Below are positions 8,904 through 18,549 of a DNA stretch of 64,000 bases, in pieces. Each line of letters begins with the position of its first letter. Position 1 is the stretch's first letter. The notes under the pieces are model-generated. The model saw only the letters and a program-made list of their open reading frames with translations. It was not told the DNA's origin and did no database searches. The DNA lies in the NCBI RefSeq assembly GCF_000688475.1, contig NZ_JIAN01000006.1, positions 682,001 to 746,000 on the forward strand. The letters are read 5' to 3'. Position numbers and translations under genes: made by a program. This stretch comes from Cellulomonas sp. URHE0023 (GTDB lineage: Bacteria > Actinomycetota > Actinomycetes > Actinomycetales > Cellulomonadaceae).

Positions 8904-9508
8904 GGCATACCTCGATACAACCTGTGCTTGGCGATGTACTGGACAACCCCGTCGGGGACGAGATACCACACCGGTTGCCCGGCGGTCTCGCGTGCGCGGA
9001 CGTCCGTCGACGAGATCGCAAGAGCCGGGACCTCGAGGACCTGGACTCGATCCCCGGGAAGCCCGTCGACCGACAGCGTGTGCCCGGGGCGGGTGACCGC
9101 CACGAACTGTGCCATCGCGAAGAGCTCCTCTGCATCCTTCCACGTCAGGATCTGCGTGATGGCGTCCGCACCTGTGATGAAGAAGAGTTCGGCGTCCGGG
9201 CGTGCCGCCTTGAGGTCGCGGAGGGTGTCGACGGTGTACGTCACACCCACGCGGTCCACGTCCACCCGGCTCACCGTGAAGCGCGGGTTGGACGCGGTAG
9301 CGATCACCGTCATCAGGTAGCGGTGCTCCGCGAGCGTCACGTCCTGGTCGAGCTTGAACGTCGGCTGGCCGGTAGGGACGAACACGACCTCGTCCAGGTC
9401 GTACCTCGCGGCAACCTCGCTCGCGGCAACCAGGTGACCGTGGTGGATGGGATCGAACGTGCCGCCCATCACTCCGAGGCGCAGCCTCCGGACGGGCGAC
9501 TGCGTCAT
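8900..9508 (-). CDS. nadD: Nicotinate-nucleotide adenylyltransferase
   Basis: A 202-residue enzyme that joins ATP and nicotinate mononucleotide to form deamido-NAD in the de novo and salvage NAD pathways. The nucleotidyltransferase motif [11 protein letters not shown] is at residues 15-25 and the C-terminal ISSTDVR motif near residue 165; both bind ATP. The start is ATG 9508 ([16 protein letters not shown]), which gives the family's usual length; the longer frame has an implausible Arg-rich leader. The stop overlaps the next gene by ATGA. Confidence 0.95.
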   Translation of the reverse strand: MTQSPVRRLRLGVMGGTFDPIHHGHLVAASEVAARYDLDEVVFVPTGQPTFKLDQDVTLAEHRYLMTVIATASNPRFTVSRVDVDRVGVTYTVDTLRDLKAARPDAELFFITGADAITQILTWKDAEELFAMAQFVAVTRPGHTLSVDGLPGDRVQVLEVPALAISSTDVRARETAGQPVWYLVPDGVVQYIAKHRLYRGMP

Positions 9509-9557
9509 CGGTCGATCCCTCCGTCGATACCGAGAACGATCCCTCCGGCGGTCCGGG

Positions 9558-9698
9558 TCAGTGGCGCGTCCCGATGCTCTTGAAGGCGTAGGCGGTGAGC
9601 AGCATGGCCACGAGCCCGACGAACGCACCGACGCCGAAGACCCACGGCTCGAAGGGCAGCTCGGTCACGACCTCGGCAGCTTCAGCAGCAACACGCAC
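9558..9698 (-). CDS. Small 46-residue membrane protein
   Basis: A short GTG-started frame with a strong ribosome binding site (GGAGG at 9705-9709, 6-nt spacing). The product is [20 protein letters not shown], then one hydrophobic helix ([19 protein letters not shown]) and the tail KSIGTRH. It lies between proA and nadD on the same strand. Small one-helix proteins at this site are known in actinobacteria but have no assigned role. It is too short for usual gene callers, so support rests on the ribosome binding site, the clean helix and the fit to the gap. Confidence 0.75.
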   Translation of the reverse strand: MRVAAEAAEVVTELPFEPWVFGVGAFVGLVAMLLTAYAFKSIGTRH

Positions 9699-9755
9699 GA
9701 CAATCCTCCAGGGGTGGGGCAGATGCGATCAGTGTCGCACGAACGGATGTGCTGC

Positions 9756-11075
9756 TCAGGGTCTTACGTGCCCGTCGCCGTGCACGATCCACTTGGTGGT
9801 CGTCAGCTCGCCGAGTCCCATGGGACCCCGCGCGTGGAGCTTCTGCGTGGAGATGCCGATCTCTGCACCGAGGCCCAGCTGCCCGCCGTCCGTGAACCGC
9901 GTCGAGGCGTTGACCATCACGGCAGCGGAGTCCACCTCGGCGACGAACCGGTCCGCGGACGCGAGGTCGCGCGTGACGATCGCCTCGGTGTGCCCCGAGC
10001 TCCAGGTACGGATGTGCTCGAGCGCCTCGTCGAGCGAGTCGACGACCCGGACCGCAAGGTCCAGCGACAGGTACTCGGTCGCCCAGTCCTCGTCCGTGGC
10101 CGCCACGACGTCCGCCTCGTCGGGCGCCAGGGCGAGCGTCTCCTCGCACGCGTGGATGGTGACGCCCTCGTCCGCGAGCATCGCGAGAGCGATCGGCAGG
10201 AACTCGTCGGCCACGGCCCGGTGCACGAGCAGCGTCTCGGCGGCGTTGCAGACACCGACGCGCTGGGTCTTCGCGTTCAGCAGGATCGGCAGCGCCATCG
10301 CCAGGTCCGCCGACTCGTCGACGTACACGTGCACGTTGCCGACGCCCGTCTCGACGACCGGCACGGTGGACTCCCGCACGACCGTCTGGATCAGGTCCGC
10401 TCCCCCGCGCGGCACGAGGATGTCGACCAGGCCCCGGGCGTGCATGAGCGCGACGGCACCCTCGCGCCCGTACGCGTCGATCGACTGGACGAGCGCACCG
10501 GGCAGGCGCTGCGAGACGAGGGCCCGCGACAGGACGTCGACGATCAGCTCGTTGCTCGCCGCCGCCGCGGACCCACCCCGAAGGATCACCGCGTTGCCGC
10601 TCTTGAGCGCGAGCCCGGCGGCGTCGACCGTCACGTTCGGGCGGGCTTCGTAGATCATGCCCACGACACCCATCGGGACCCGTACCTGCCGCATGCGCAG
10701 ACCGTTGGGCAACGTCGAACCGCGGACGACCTCGCCCACCGGGTCAGGCAGCGCCGCGAGCTCGCGCAGTGCGTCCGCGATCGCGTGGATCCGGTCGGGC
10801 GTCAGCGCGAGACGGTCGAGGAGTCCGGCAGACGTGCCGTTGGCGCGACCGCGCTCGAGGTCCACCGCGTTGGCCTCGACGATCTGCGGCGTGGCCTCGA
10901 CGAGCGCGTCGGCCATCGCGCGCAGGGCGGCGTCCTTGGTGGCGCGCGTGGCCGTGGCGAGCGTCCGGGACGCGACCTTCGCCCGTTCGGCAACAGCGCG
11001 CACGGCCGCAGTGACGTCCGTCCCGCCGGGCGCCTGGGGTGCCGTGGTCGGCGGCTGGTCGAGCGACGTGGTCAT
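9756..11075 (-). CDS. proA: Gamma-glutamyl phosphate reductase
   Basis: A 439-residue enzyme that reduces gamma-glutamyl phosphate to glutamate semialdehyde with NADPH, the second step of proline synthesis. Family features include [18 protein letters not shown] near residue 137, [11 protein letters not shown], and the catalytic Cys in [14 protein letters not shown]. The ATG follows the stop of the upstream LLM gene by only 4 nt. proA therefore appears to be the last gene of the accessory operon 11080-19364, unless it has an internal promoter. Its usual partner proB is 16.5 kb away. Confidence 0.96.
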   Translation of the reverse strand: MTTSLDQPPTTAPQAPGGTDVTAAVRAVAERAKVASRTLATATRATKDAALRAMADALVEATPQIVEANAVDLERGRANGTSAGLLDRLALTPDRIHAIADALRELAALPDPVGEVVRGSTLPNGLRMRQVRVPMGVVGMIYEARPNVTVDAAGLALKSGNAVILRGGSAAAASNELIVDVLSRALVSQRLPGALVQSIDAYGREGAVALMHARGLVDILVPRGGADLIQTVVRESTVPVVETGVGNVHVYVDESADLAMALPILLNAKTQRVGVCNAAETLLVHRAVADEFLPIALAMLADEGVTIHACEETLALAPDEADVVAATDEDWATEYLSLDLAVRVVDSLDEALEHIRTWSSGHTEAIVTRDLASADRFVAEVDSAAVMVNASTRFTDGGQLGLGAEIGISTQKLHARGPMGLGELTTTKWIVHGDGHVRP

Positions 11076-11079
11076 CTGG

Positions 11080-12189
11080 TCAGGGTAGTACGGCCGCAGC
11101 CAGCCTCGACGTGGCGCCCGCGCGCACGAGCGGGATCACGTTCTCGCCGAACTCGACCGCGTCCGCGAGGAGGTCGTACCCGCGCAGCCCGAAGATCTCG
11201 AAGCCCAGGTCGACGTAGTCGAGAAGCGCATCGGCGACGGTCCGGTACGAGCCGACGATGGCCGTCGCACTCGTCGGCAGTCCTCCTGCGCCGGCGACCG
11301 TCGGGGTCCACAGCGCCCGGTCGTGCCGGTCGCCCGACGCCGCCAGCTCGGCCAGCCGCAGGTTCGCCGTGTTCTCCGGGAGCTTGCCGGGCTCGCGAGG
11401 CGCCTCGGTGAGGGTCCGTACCGTGCGTCGTGAGGCCAGCTCGTCGATGCGTGCCCGGATCGCGTGCGCCTTGGCCCACGCCTCGTCGTCCGTCGGCGCC
11501 ACGATCGGCCGGAAGGCGATCTGCAGACGAGGCGTCGGGCGGCCCGCCGCCGCGGCGAATCCACGCAGCAGCTCGACCTGCTGCGCCGTCGCCTCGAGCG
11601 GCTCACCGAAGAACGCGAACACGTCCGCGACGCGCGCACCGACCTCCAGGGCTCGACGCGACGCCCCGCCCGCGGAGAGCCCCGGACGAGGCTCGGACCG
11701 CGCCCGCAGGACGAAGTCCTGCGCCGCGTAGTACGGCCCGGCGTGCGTGAACGGCCGCGCGGAGGTCCACGACCGCAGCAGGACCTCGGCGTACTCGGCC
11801 AGCCGGTCGTAACGCGCGTCCTTGTCCAGGCCGTCGCCCTCGGCCAGCTGGTCGCTGGTCAGGCCTCCCGCGATGAGGTGCACCGTGACGCGCCCGCCGG
11901 ACGCGGTCTGCAGCGTCGCGAACGTCTTGGCGGCGAACGTGGGCGCCGAGACGTTGGGCCGGTGCGCGACGCGCAGCAGGATGCGGTCCGTGTGCGCGGA
12001 CGCCCACGCGGCAGCCTGCGCCGGGTCGGGACCGTCGGACGCGTACGGGAACAGGACGTGGTCCCAGCCGCTCGCCTCGTGCGCCCGCGCGATGTCCCGG
12101 GCGTACCCGGGGTCCCAGACGGGTCCGACGAGCGGCGTCGTCTCCGTCGACGGGTTGCCGTACCCCGCGCCCAGGAACTCCACGGACAC
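11080..12189 (-). CDS. LLM class flavin-dependent monooxygenase (SsuD-like)
   Basis: A 369-residue bacterial-luciferase-like protein with a TIM-barrel pattern: [63 protein letters not shown] (an FMN-phosphate-type loop), and a C-terminal [26 protein letters not shown]. It looks closest to the alkanesulfonate/organosulfur monooxygenases, which use reduced FMN and O2 to break C-S bonds. It needs a partner reductase; the nitroreductase at the operon head is a candidate. It starts 1 bp after the stop of the second LLM gene. The exact substrate is not evident. Confidence 0.85.
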   Translation of the reverse strand: MSVEFLGAGYGNPSTETTPLVGPVWDPGYARDIARAHEASGWDHVLFPYASDGPDPAQAAAWASAHTDRILLRVAHRPNVSAPTFAAKTFATLQTASGGRVTVHLIAGGLTSDQLAEGDGLDKDARYDRLAEYAEVLLRSWTSARPFTHAGPYYAAQDFVLRARSEPRPGLSAGGASRRALEVGARVADVFAFFGEPLEATAQQVELLRGFAAAAGRPTPRLQIAFRPIVAPTDDEAWAKAHAIRARIDELASRRTVRTLTEAPREPGKLPENTANLRLAELAASGDRHDRALWTPTVAGAGGLPTSATAIVGSYRTVADALLDYVDLGFEIFGLRGYDLLADAVEFGENVIPLVRAGATSRLAAAVLP

Positions 12190-12190
12190 G

Positions 12191-13297
12191 TCAGGCCACC
12201 ACGAGACGGTCGAGGCCTCGGGCGCGACCGGCGTCCTGCGGGCCCCACAGGGTCGTCGAGACCTCGGCCCGGACCAGCGGGACGACCTCCTCGGCGAACC
12301 GGCGCAGGACGTCCTGCTGCTGCTCGTACGGGAGCACCGGGTTCAGCGAGACGGACTGCAGGTCGTGCTGGTAGGAGCCGTGGTAGTCGAGGATCTTCTC
12401 GGCCACGCGCTCCGGGGAGCCGACGAGGGCCGGACCGCGCTCGACCGCGTCCTCGATGTGGGTGAACGACGAGACCTTCCCGGGCCGGGTCTCGCCGGCG
12501 TGCCGGGCCGCCATCCGTGCCGCGAAGCCCTCGTACACCGCGCGGTACTCCTCGGTCGCCTGCTCCGTCGTGTCCGCGAGGAACAGCCCCCCGGAGCCGG
12601 AGCCCACGTAGCCGACCGCCGGGTCGTGCCCGTGCGCCACCAGCTGCTCGCGGTACCGGTCGATGAGCACCTTGTAGTTCTCGCGCGGCTGCAGCGCGTT
12701 GGCGGACACGATCGGGTCGCCGTGCTTGGCGGCGAGGTCGACCGCGATCGTGCTGGTGGCCGAGCCGTGCCAGATGCGGAACGGTCCGTCGTACGGGCGC
12801 GGGAGCGTCGTGGCGTCGGTGAGCGGCGCGTGGAACGTGCCGTGCCAGTCGACGTGCTCCTGGCTCAGGAGGAGCGTGAGGAGCTCGTAGTTCTCCTCCA
12901 GGTAGTCGTACTGGTGCTCGAGCTCGAGCCCGAACAACGGGAAGTGCTTGTCCTCGTTGCCCTTGCCGATCACGATCTCGAGCCGGCCGCGAGACAGCAG
13001 GTCGATCGTCGCGTAGTCCTCGGCGACCCGGACCGGGTCGAGCAGACTCAGCACCGTCACACCCGTGCTGAGCAGGATCCGGTCCGTCGCCTGCGCGAGC
13101 GCGCCGAGCAGGACGGTGGGCGACGACGACAGGAAGTCGCCCGCGTGACGCTCGCCGACCGCGAACGCGTCGAGCCCGAGCTCCTCAGCCAGCACGGCCG
13201 TCTCGACGACACGCTCGAGGCGGGTCGAGGGGTCGAGCAGCTCGCCGGTCACCGGGTGAGGGCCGTGCGGGACGATGTCGAGAACCTGGAACTTCAC
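12191..13297 (-). CDS. LLM class flavin-dependent oxidoreductase (second paralogue)
   Basis: A 368-residue luciferase-like TIM-barrel protein of a different subfamily from its neighbour: ERVVETAVLAEELGLDAFAVGERH, RILLSTGVTVLSLLDPVRVAEDYATIDLLSRGRLEIVIGKGN, and a late GSPERVAEKILDYH. The GRLEIVIGKGN loop is where FMN is bound. It probably oxidises a small organic substrate with reduced FMN and O2. Its ATG overlaps the acetyltransferase stop (ATGA at 13294-13297). The neighbours suggest a role in organosulfur breakdown. This is an inference, as the fold alone does not reveal the substrate. Confidence 0.85.
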   Translation of the reverse strand: MKFQVLDIVPHGPHPVTGELLDPSTRLERVVETAVLAEELGLDAFAVGERHAGDFLSSSPTVLLGALAQATDRILLSTGVTVLSLLDPVRVAEDYATIDLLSRGRLEIVIGKGNEDKHFPLFGLELEHQYDYLEENYELLTLLLSQEHVDWHGTFHAPLTDATTLPRPYDGPFRIWHGSATSTIAVDLAAKHGDPIVSANALQPRENYKVLIDRYREQLVAHGHDPAVGYVGSGSGGLFLADTTEQATEEYRAVYEGFAARMAARHAGETRPGKVSSFTHIEDAVERGPALVGSPERVAEKILDYHGSYQHDLQSVSLNPVLPYEQQQDVLRRFAEEVVPLVRAEVSTTLWGPQDAGRARGLDRLVVA

Positions 13298-14292
13298 GGT
13301 CGTGCTCCTTGCGTGACGGGGACGGTGGAGAGGTCGAAGCCGAAGGCCAGCAACGTGCCGCCCGGGACCGTGCGTGTCTCACGCTCGGGGAGACGGACGA
13401 AGCCGAGACGCTCGTACAGCGCGTGGGCACCGAGCATCTGCGGGCCGGAGTTCATGACCACCCGGTGCAGGCCCCGCTGGCGGGCCAGCCCGATCACGTG
13501 CTTCGTGAGGAGCACCCCGATGCCGCGGCGTCGTGCGGCCGGAGCGACGGCGAGCAGCCGGAAGTCGAGCTCGCCGTCCTGGCCCAGCTCCGAGATGTGC
13601 TCGCCCGGCCGCGGGGTGGCAACCGTGCCGAGCAGCTCGCCCGTCGCCTGGTCTTGCGCGACCCACACCTCGTGCTCGCGGGCCCGGGTGGAGACGTCGG
13701 CGAGCGACGCGCGGTACTCGTCGCGGATGTCGTAGTCGTGGCTGTAGGCCTCGACCGAGAGCTGGGACACGCGCGCGTACTCGTGCGGCGCGACGAGGCG
13801 GACCAGCACGCCGGAGCGGGAGAAGTCGTAGCCGAAGACGACCAGCCCCTCGATGGTCTCGCGATCGACCAGCCGCACGAACCCGAGCCGGTGGTAGAGC
13901 CGTTGCGAGGCGGCGTTGCGGGCACCCGTGTCGAGCACGAGCCCGGAGACGCCCCACGCACGCGCGCGCTCGATCGACGCGGCCATCAGCGCGGCCCCGA
14001 CGCCGAGCCCGCGGGCCTCCGGCGCGGTGGTGAGCAACCGGACCTCGGCCTCGTCGGCGCGCGCCTGCCTCGTGTAGCCGGTCCCTGGCCGAACCAGGCT
14101 CACCGTGCCCACGAGCCGGCCCTCGTCCGCCGCGACCAGCAGGTCCCCCGCGGCCGCCCGTCCCGCAGCGTCACGCAGGAGCGCCAGCCGTTCCGGGTCC
14201 TTCGTCGGCCCGAACGGCCCCGTCGCGAAGCCGTGCTCCGTCAGCACCGCGACGGTGTCGAGCTCGTCGGGCCTTGCAGTGCGCACGATCAC
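13294..14292 (-). CDS. Tandem-domain GNAT N-acetyltransferase
   Basis: A 332-residue protein made of two GNAT folds. The acetyl-CoA pyrophosphate loops (motif A) are in APEARGLGVGAALM (about residue 92) and APAARRRGIGVLLTKH (about residue 266), and each half ends in a typical ASQRLYHRLGF or GAHALYERLGF segment. One or both domains could acetylate an amine with acetyl-CoA. GTG 14292 is chosen because it overlaps the M20 gene stop (GTGA). The pairing with an M20 amidohydrolase and LLM monooxygenases recalls the acetylate-oxidise-deacetylate route for S-modified cysteines in Bacillus subtilis. A simple stress or antibiotic acetylase remains possible. Confidence 0.85.
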   Translation of the reverse strand: MIVRTARPDELDTVAVLTEHGFATGPFGPTKDPERLALLRDAAGRAAAGDLLVAADEGRLVGTVSLVRPGTGYTRQARADEAEVRLLTTAPEARGLGVGAALMAASIERARAWGVSGLVLDTGARNAASQRLYHRLGFVRLVDRETIEGLVVFGYDFSRSGVLVRLVAPHEYARVSQLSVEAYSHDYDIRDEYRASLADVSTRAREHEVWVAQDQATGELLGTVATPRPGEHISELGQDGELDFRLLAVAPAARRRGIGVLLTKHVIGLARQRGLHRVVMNSGPQMLGAHALYERLGFVRLPERETRTVPGGTLLAFGFDLSTVPVTQGARP

Positions 14293-15635
14293 GAGAAGTA
14301 CCCCTCGACGTCCAGGACACCGCCGGCGTCCTCGAAGTCCTGGCGCACGGCCGCGCGCAGGTCCGGGTCTGACAGGTAGTCCAGCGCGGTCAGCGCGAGC
14401 CCGACGGCACCGTCGATCGCGGCCGCGTCGCCCCGCGGACCGCCGGCGACGTCCGCGAACTCGCGGGTGTGCAGCGCGACGCCCGGGTCGCTCACGGCGA
14501 TCATCGGGTGGATGCCCGGCAACCGGACGCTCACGTTCCCGAAGTCCGTGGACGCTGCCAAGGACTCCGGGACCACGCCCCCGGCGAGCACCGTCCGTCC
14601 GCGCTCCTCCTGGTGCACGGCCCAGCGCTCGGCGAGCGGACCGTTGGTGCGGACCGGGAGCGTGAACGGTGCCGCGTCCCAGACGAGCTCGGCCGTGGTG
14701 CCGGTGGCCAACGCGGCGCCCTGCGCGATGTCCGCGAGGCGCTCGGACAGGTCGCTGAGGGTGGTGGGGCTGGCCGACCGGACGTAGTACTCGACGGTGG
14801 CACGCTCGGGCACCACGCTCGGCCGCGTCCCACCTTCGAGCACCACGCCGTGCACGCGGTCGCTCGGCGGGATGTGCTGGCGCAGCATCGCGACCGCCTG
14901 GTAGTTCAGCGCAACCGCGTCGAGGGCGTTGCGCCCCATGAACGGGCTGGCCGACGCGTGCGCCGCGACCCCGTGGTAGGTGACCCGCAGCTGGCGCCGG
15001 CCCAGGAACGGGTGGTCGACCACGTCGAAGCCGAACGGGTGGACCATGATCGCGGCGTCCACCGCCACGAAGAACCCGTTCCGCGCCAAGATCTCCTTGC
15101 CGGAGCTGCCCTCCTCGGCCGGCGTGCCCAGCAGGAGCACCCGGCCTGGAAGGTCCAGCCCGTCCGCGACCGCCGCGGCCAGCGCGAGGAACGCCCCCGT
15201 CGCGGCACCGGCGATCAGGTGGTGCCCGCACGCGTGGCCGACCCCGGGTAGCGCGTCGTACTCGGCGATGATCGCGAGGGTCGGACCAGCGTCCTCACGG
15301 ACCGCACCGTCGTCAGGCCCGGCCTTGGTCAGGCCCGCGCGCAGCGACGTCGACAGCCCGTGCGAGCCCACGGTCGCGGGAACACCGTGCGCGCGGAGCA
15401 GGTCCGCGATCGCCGCGACGGAGCGGACCTCACGAAACGCTTCCTCGGCGTGCGAGTGGATCGCGTGCGCGACGTCGAGGACGTCCCCCTCGCCCGCGCT
15501 CGCCGCCCTGCGCACACGGGCCCGCGAGGACTCGTCGGCGCCCTCGAACGGGGAGGTCAGCGGCACGAACGACGCGCGGCGACGCTCGGTGCGCGCGTGC
15601 AGCTCGTCGAGGAACGCGGTGGACGGTGTGCTCAT
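14289..15635 (-). CDS. M20 family metallo-amidohydrolase
   Basis: A 448-residue zinc-type amidohydrolase or N-deacetylase. Metal and catalytic residues are visible: EYDALP (D128), the CGHH motif (C136, H138, H139), the catalytic Glu pair in GTPAEEG (E174, E175) and a C-terminal His region. The internal lid/dimerisation domain is recognisable (VTYHGVAAHASASPFMGRNALDA). Such enzymes cleave N-acyl or aminobenzoyl-amino acids. In this operon, between the rhodanese and acetyltransferase genes and with ATGA/GTGA overlaps on both sides, removal of an acetyl group from an N-acetyl sulfur amino acid is plausible. The AbgB-like aminobenzoyl-glutamate group is the main alternative. Confidence 0.88.
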   Translation of the reverse strand: MSTPSTAFLDELHARTERRRASFVPLTSPFEGADESSRARVRRAASAGEGDVLDVAHAIHSHAEEAFREVRSVAAIADLLRAHGVPATVGSHGLSTSLRAGLTKAGPDDGAVREDAGPTLAIIAEYDALPGVGHACGHHLIAGAATGAFLALAAAVADGLDLPGRVLLLGTPAEEGSSGKEILARNGFFVAVDAAIMVHPFGFDVVDHPFLGRRQLRVTYHGVAAHASASPFMGRNALDAVALNYQAVAMLRQHIPPSDRVHGVVLEGGTRPSVVPERATVEYYVRSASPTTLSDLSERLADIAQGAALATGTTAELVWDAAPFTLPVRTNGPLAERWAVHQEERGRTVLAGGVVPESLAASTDFGNVSVRLPGIHPMIAVSDPGVALHTREFADVAGGPRGDAAAIDGAVGLALTALDYLSDPDLRAAVRQDFEDAGGVLDVEGYFS

Positions 15636-16048
15636 CGGGTCGTCGGCTCCTCGGCGGGCAGGCCCGCGTCCTTCCAGGCCCCGAACCCGCCCTCGACGTG
15701 GGCCACGTTGGTGAAGCCCTTGGCCCGCAGCTCCGCGGCGACCGGGCCCGACCCTCGAACCGAGCCGCAGACGACCACGATCGGCGTGTCCAACGAGACG
15801 ACGGGCGCGTGGTGCGTGGCCGCGGTCAGGTCGAACTCGTCGTCGATGGCGTACCGGTCTCCGACCGTCGCACCGGGGATGGCGCCGGTGCGGGACCGGC
15901 CGGCCTCGCTGCGCACGTCGAGCAGGAAGGCGCCCTCCGTGACGCGCGCGGCGGCCTCCTGCGGGGTGACGGCGGGTGCGAGCGCGGACGCCTCCTCGAG
16001 GCTGAGGTGCTCGGCGGGCGCGCCGGGGCGGGATGTGGTCTCGGTCAT
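15632..16048 (-). CDS. Rhodanese-like sulfurtransferase
   Basis: A 138-residue single rhodanese domain. The active-site loop is C94-G-S-V-R-G-S100, so the catalytic Cys that carries the persulfide is kept. It follows VVSLDTPIVVV and precedes AAELRAKGFTNVAHVEGGFGAWKDAGLP, the standard C-terminus. It probably carries sulfane sulfur released in the pathway to an acceptor, or detoxifies it. The stop overlaps the M20 start (ATGA). A sulfur-transfer protein in this operon supports the organosulfur reading. Confidence 0.92.
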   Translation of the reverse strand: MTETTSRPGAPAEHLSLEEASALAPAVTPQEAAARVTEGAFLLDVRSEAGRSRTGAIPGATVGDRYAIDDEFDLTAATHHAPVVSLDTPIVVVCGSVRGSGPVAAELRAKGFTNVAHVEGGFGAWKDAGLPAEEPTTR

Positions 16049-16067
16049 GGGGCTCTCCTTGTGGGGC

Positions 16068-17588
16068 TCACGGCCTGGCGGCCGTCAGTACTGCGGACGT
16101 GGTGGGAACAGATGTGGTCGGGTGGGACGGGCGGTCGAGCCACGAGCAGACGAGGCCGCACAGGACCAGCACGACGGTGACCGCCAGACCCTCCGCGGTC
16201 GCCCGCCGGTAGGCAGGGATGTCACCGGGGACTGCCGACGCGAGCACGACGCCGCCCATGCCCGCGATGCAGAGCGTCGACGAGATCCGCTGCGACACCT
16301 GCAGGAAGCCCGCGGCGAGCCCGTGCGCACCGGCCGTCGCGTGGCCGAGCGTGAGCGACTGGTTCGGTACCGACGACAGCCCGCTCGCCGCGCCGGTGAG
16401 CGCCAGCGCGATCGCGATGCCCACGACGGCGACGGTCGGCGGTGCGAGCAGCACGAGGGCGATGGTGGCGAGGGTGCCGAGCGCGACGGCGACGAGCCCC
16501 CACGTCACCGCGGAACGCCCGCGTCCACCCGTGATGCGCCACGCGAACGCCGACGCGAGCCCACCCACCACGGCGGCGGGGGTGGATACCAGACCTGCAT
16601 GCAGGGCGGTGAGCCCGAGCGCCTCCTGGAGGAAGAGCGTCAGCACGAGAGACGAGCCCAGCGCCGCCCCGAAGGTGAACATCGCGACGGCCGTGCCCAG
16701 GGCGAAACCGCGGTTGTGCACCAGCTCCGGGAGGAGGATCGGGGTCCGCCCACGTCGGGCGTAGCGCCGCTCCCACACCACGAACGCCAGCACCGCGAGG
16801 ACGCACAGGGCTCCGTACACCACCGTCGGTATCCCGGCCGGACCGGTCGACCGGTCGCCGCCGCCACTCACGACGACCACCGGCACGAGGAGCGTGACGG
16901 TCGCCGCCGCCAGGAGACCGAGGCCCGGCAGGTCGAGGTCGGCCGTCCGAGGGACGGAGGTCCGGCGCGGGAGCCACCGCCAGCCCAGCACCGCGGCGGC
17001 GAGGCCGAACGGCACGTTGAAGACCATGACCCAGCGCCAGGCGTCGGGTGTGCCCGCAACGCCGATCACCGTGCCGCCGATGAGTGGTGCGACCACCGCC
17101 GCGAACGCGCCCACGGTGGCATACAGCCCCAGTGCGCGCGTGCGCTCGCGCCCCGGGAAGTGGTCCTGGACCAGCCCGATGACCTGCGGGTTGGCCGTTC
17201 CTGCACCGGCGCCCTGCAGCAGCCGGGCGAGCACCACCACGTCCGGGTCGTGCGCGGTCGCACCGACGATGCTGAACACCGAGAACGCCGCGACTCCTCC
17301 GATCAGCAGGCTGCGCCGACCACGGGCGTCGCCCAGCCGGCCCGCAGGCACGAGGGCGACGGCGAACGCCAACGAGTAGGCCGCGAGGATCCACTGGACC
17401 TCGCTCGTCCGGGCCGGGAGCGACCCGCGCATCGACGGGACCGCCACGGTGAGGATGGCCTGGTCCACGAGCGTGGCGAAGCCGACGACGAGGCACACCG
17501 CAAGGACACGGGTGCGGTCCACCGGTTCCGACTCGGACGCGCGGGCAACCACGGGTGCGGTACTGGTCATCGGCGTCGCGTCAGCCAT
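16068..17588 (-). CDS. MFS transporter, DHA2-like (14-helix) family
   Basis: A 506-residue integral membrane protein with about 14 hydrophobic helices. The DHA2 signatures are QWILAAYSLAFAVALVPAGRLGDARGRR (motif A region) and RLLQGAGAGTANPQVIGL (antiporter-type motif). It likely exports a compound with proton exchange: a toxic intermediate, or the non-sulfur remainder of the substrate. The start at 17588 (MADATP) overlaps the aldo-keto reductase stop by 8 bp; ATG 17570 (MTSTAP) is an alternative. The substrate is unknown. Confidence 0.88.
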   Translation of the reverse strand: MADATPMTSTAPVVARASESEPVDRTRVLAVCLVVGFATLVDQAILTVAVPSMRGSLPARTSEVQWILAAYSLAFAVALVPAGRLGDARGRRSLLIGGVAAFSVFSIVGATAHDPDVVVLARLLQGAGAGTANPQVIGLVQDHFPGRERTRALGLYATVGAFAAVVAPLIGGTVIGVAGTPDAWRWVMVFNVPFGLAAAVLGWRWLPRRTSVPRTADLDLPGLGLLAAATVTLLVPVVVVSGGGDRSTGPAGIPTVVYGALCVLAVLAFVVWERRYARRGRTPILLPELVHNRGFALGTAVAMFTFGAALGSSLVLTLFLQEALGLTALHAGLVSTPAAVVGGLASAFAWRITGGRGRSAVTWGLVAVALGTLATIALVLLAPPTVAVVGIAIALALTGAASGLSSVPNQSLTLGHATAGAHGLAAGFLQVSQRISSTLCIAGMGGVVLASAVPGDIPAYRRATAEGLAVTVVLVLCGLVCSWLDRPSHPTTSVPTTSAVLTAARP

Positions 17589-18549
17589 CCAGCAGGTGCG
17601 CCTGCGGGTGCCGGACACCCACCACCGACGAGGCCGGAACCGCATCGGTGATCACGGCCAGGTCCGCCGCGTCCAGGACGAGGTCGGCGGCGGCGACGTT
17701 GGACTCCAGGTGGGTGGCGTGTCGCGTTCCGGGGATCGGGACGATGTCGTCGCCCTGCGCAAGGGCCCAGGCGAGCGCCAGCCTGGCCGACGGCACACCG
17801 CGGGCATCGGCCAGCGCTCTCAGCCGCTCGACGAGACGGAGGTTGGAGGCGAACGCGTCACCCTGGTACCGCTCGTGGCGCGCGCGGGCGTCGCCGACCT
17901 CGATCGAGGCCGACGTCACGGCGCCGCTGAGGATCCCCCGACCGAGCGGCGAGAACGGGACGAAGCCGATGCCGAGCTCCCGCAGCGTGGGGAGCACCTC
18001 GTCCTCGACGCCACGGTGGAACAGTGAGTACTCGCTCTGCACGGCCGCGACCGGGTGCACGGCGTGCGCACGTCGGATCGTCGCGGCCGACGCCTCGGAG
18101 AGCCCGATGTACCGCGCCTTGCCGGCCCGCACGACGTCCGCGAGCGCCCCGACCGTCTCCTCGATCGGCACCTGCGGGTCCACCCGGTGCAGGTAGTAGA
18201 GGTCGACGTGGTCCCAGCCGAGCCGTTCGAGACTCGCGTCGATCGCACGGTCGACGTGCTCCGGCCGGCCGTCGACCTCACGGCCGGGGACGCCGAGGCC
18301 GACCTTGGTGGCCAGCACGACCTGATCCCGGTGCGGTGCCAGCAGCGGACCGAGGAGTCGTTCGTTCTCCCCGTCGGCGTAGGCGTCGGCCGTGTCGAAG
18401 AACGTCACGCCCAGCTCGAGCGCGCGTCGCACGGTCGCTACGGACTCGTCGCGGTCCGCGGTGCCGTACGCCCCGGTCAGCGACATCGCGCCGAGACCGA
18501 CGGACGACACCGACAGAGGGCCGATCTCCCGGCTCGTGGTGGTGCTCAT
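17581..18549 (-). CDS. Aldo-keto reductase
   Basis: A 322-residue NADPH-dependent (beta/alpha)8 oxidoreductase. The full catalytic tetrad is present: D52, Y57, K82 and H121 (FFDTADAYADG, LATKVG, YLHRVDP). NADP-binding residues lie in the late VPIPGTRHATHLESNVAA segment. It probably reduces an aldehyde or ketone generated when a monooxygenase cleaves a C-S bond, though it could be a generic detoxifier. Its ATG overlaps the nitroreductase stop (ATGA at 18546-18549). Confidence 0.92.
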   Translation of the reverse strand: MSTTTSREIGPLSVSSVGLGAMSLTGAYGTADRDESVATVRRALELGVTFFDTADAYADGENERLLGPLLAPHRDQVVLATKVGLGVPGREVDGRPEHVDRAIDASLERLGWDHVDLYYLHRVDPQVPIEETVGALADVVRAGKARYIGLSEASAATIRRAHAVHPVAAVQSEYSLFHRGVEDEVLPTLRELGIGFVPFSPLGRGILSGAVTSASIEVGDARARHERYQGDAFASNLRLVERLRALADARGVPSARLALAWALAQGDDIVPIPGTRHATHLESNVAAADLVLDAADLAVITDAVPASSVVGVRHPQAHLLDG

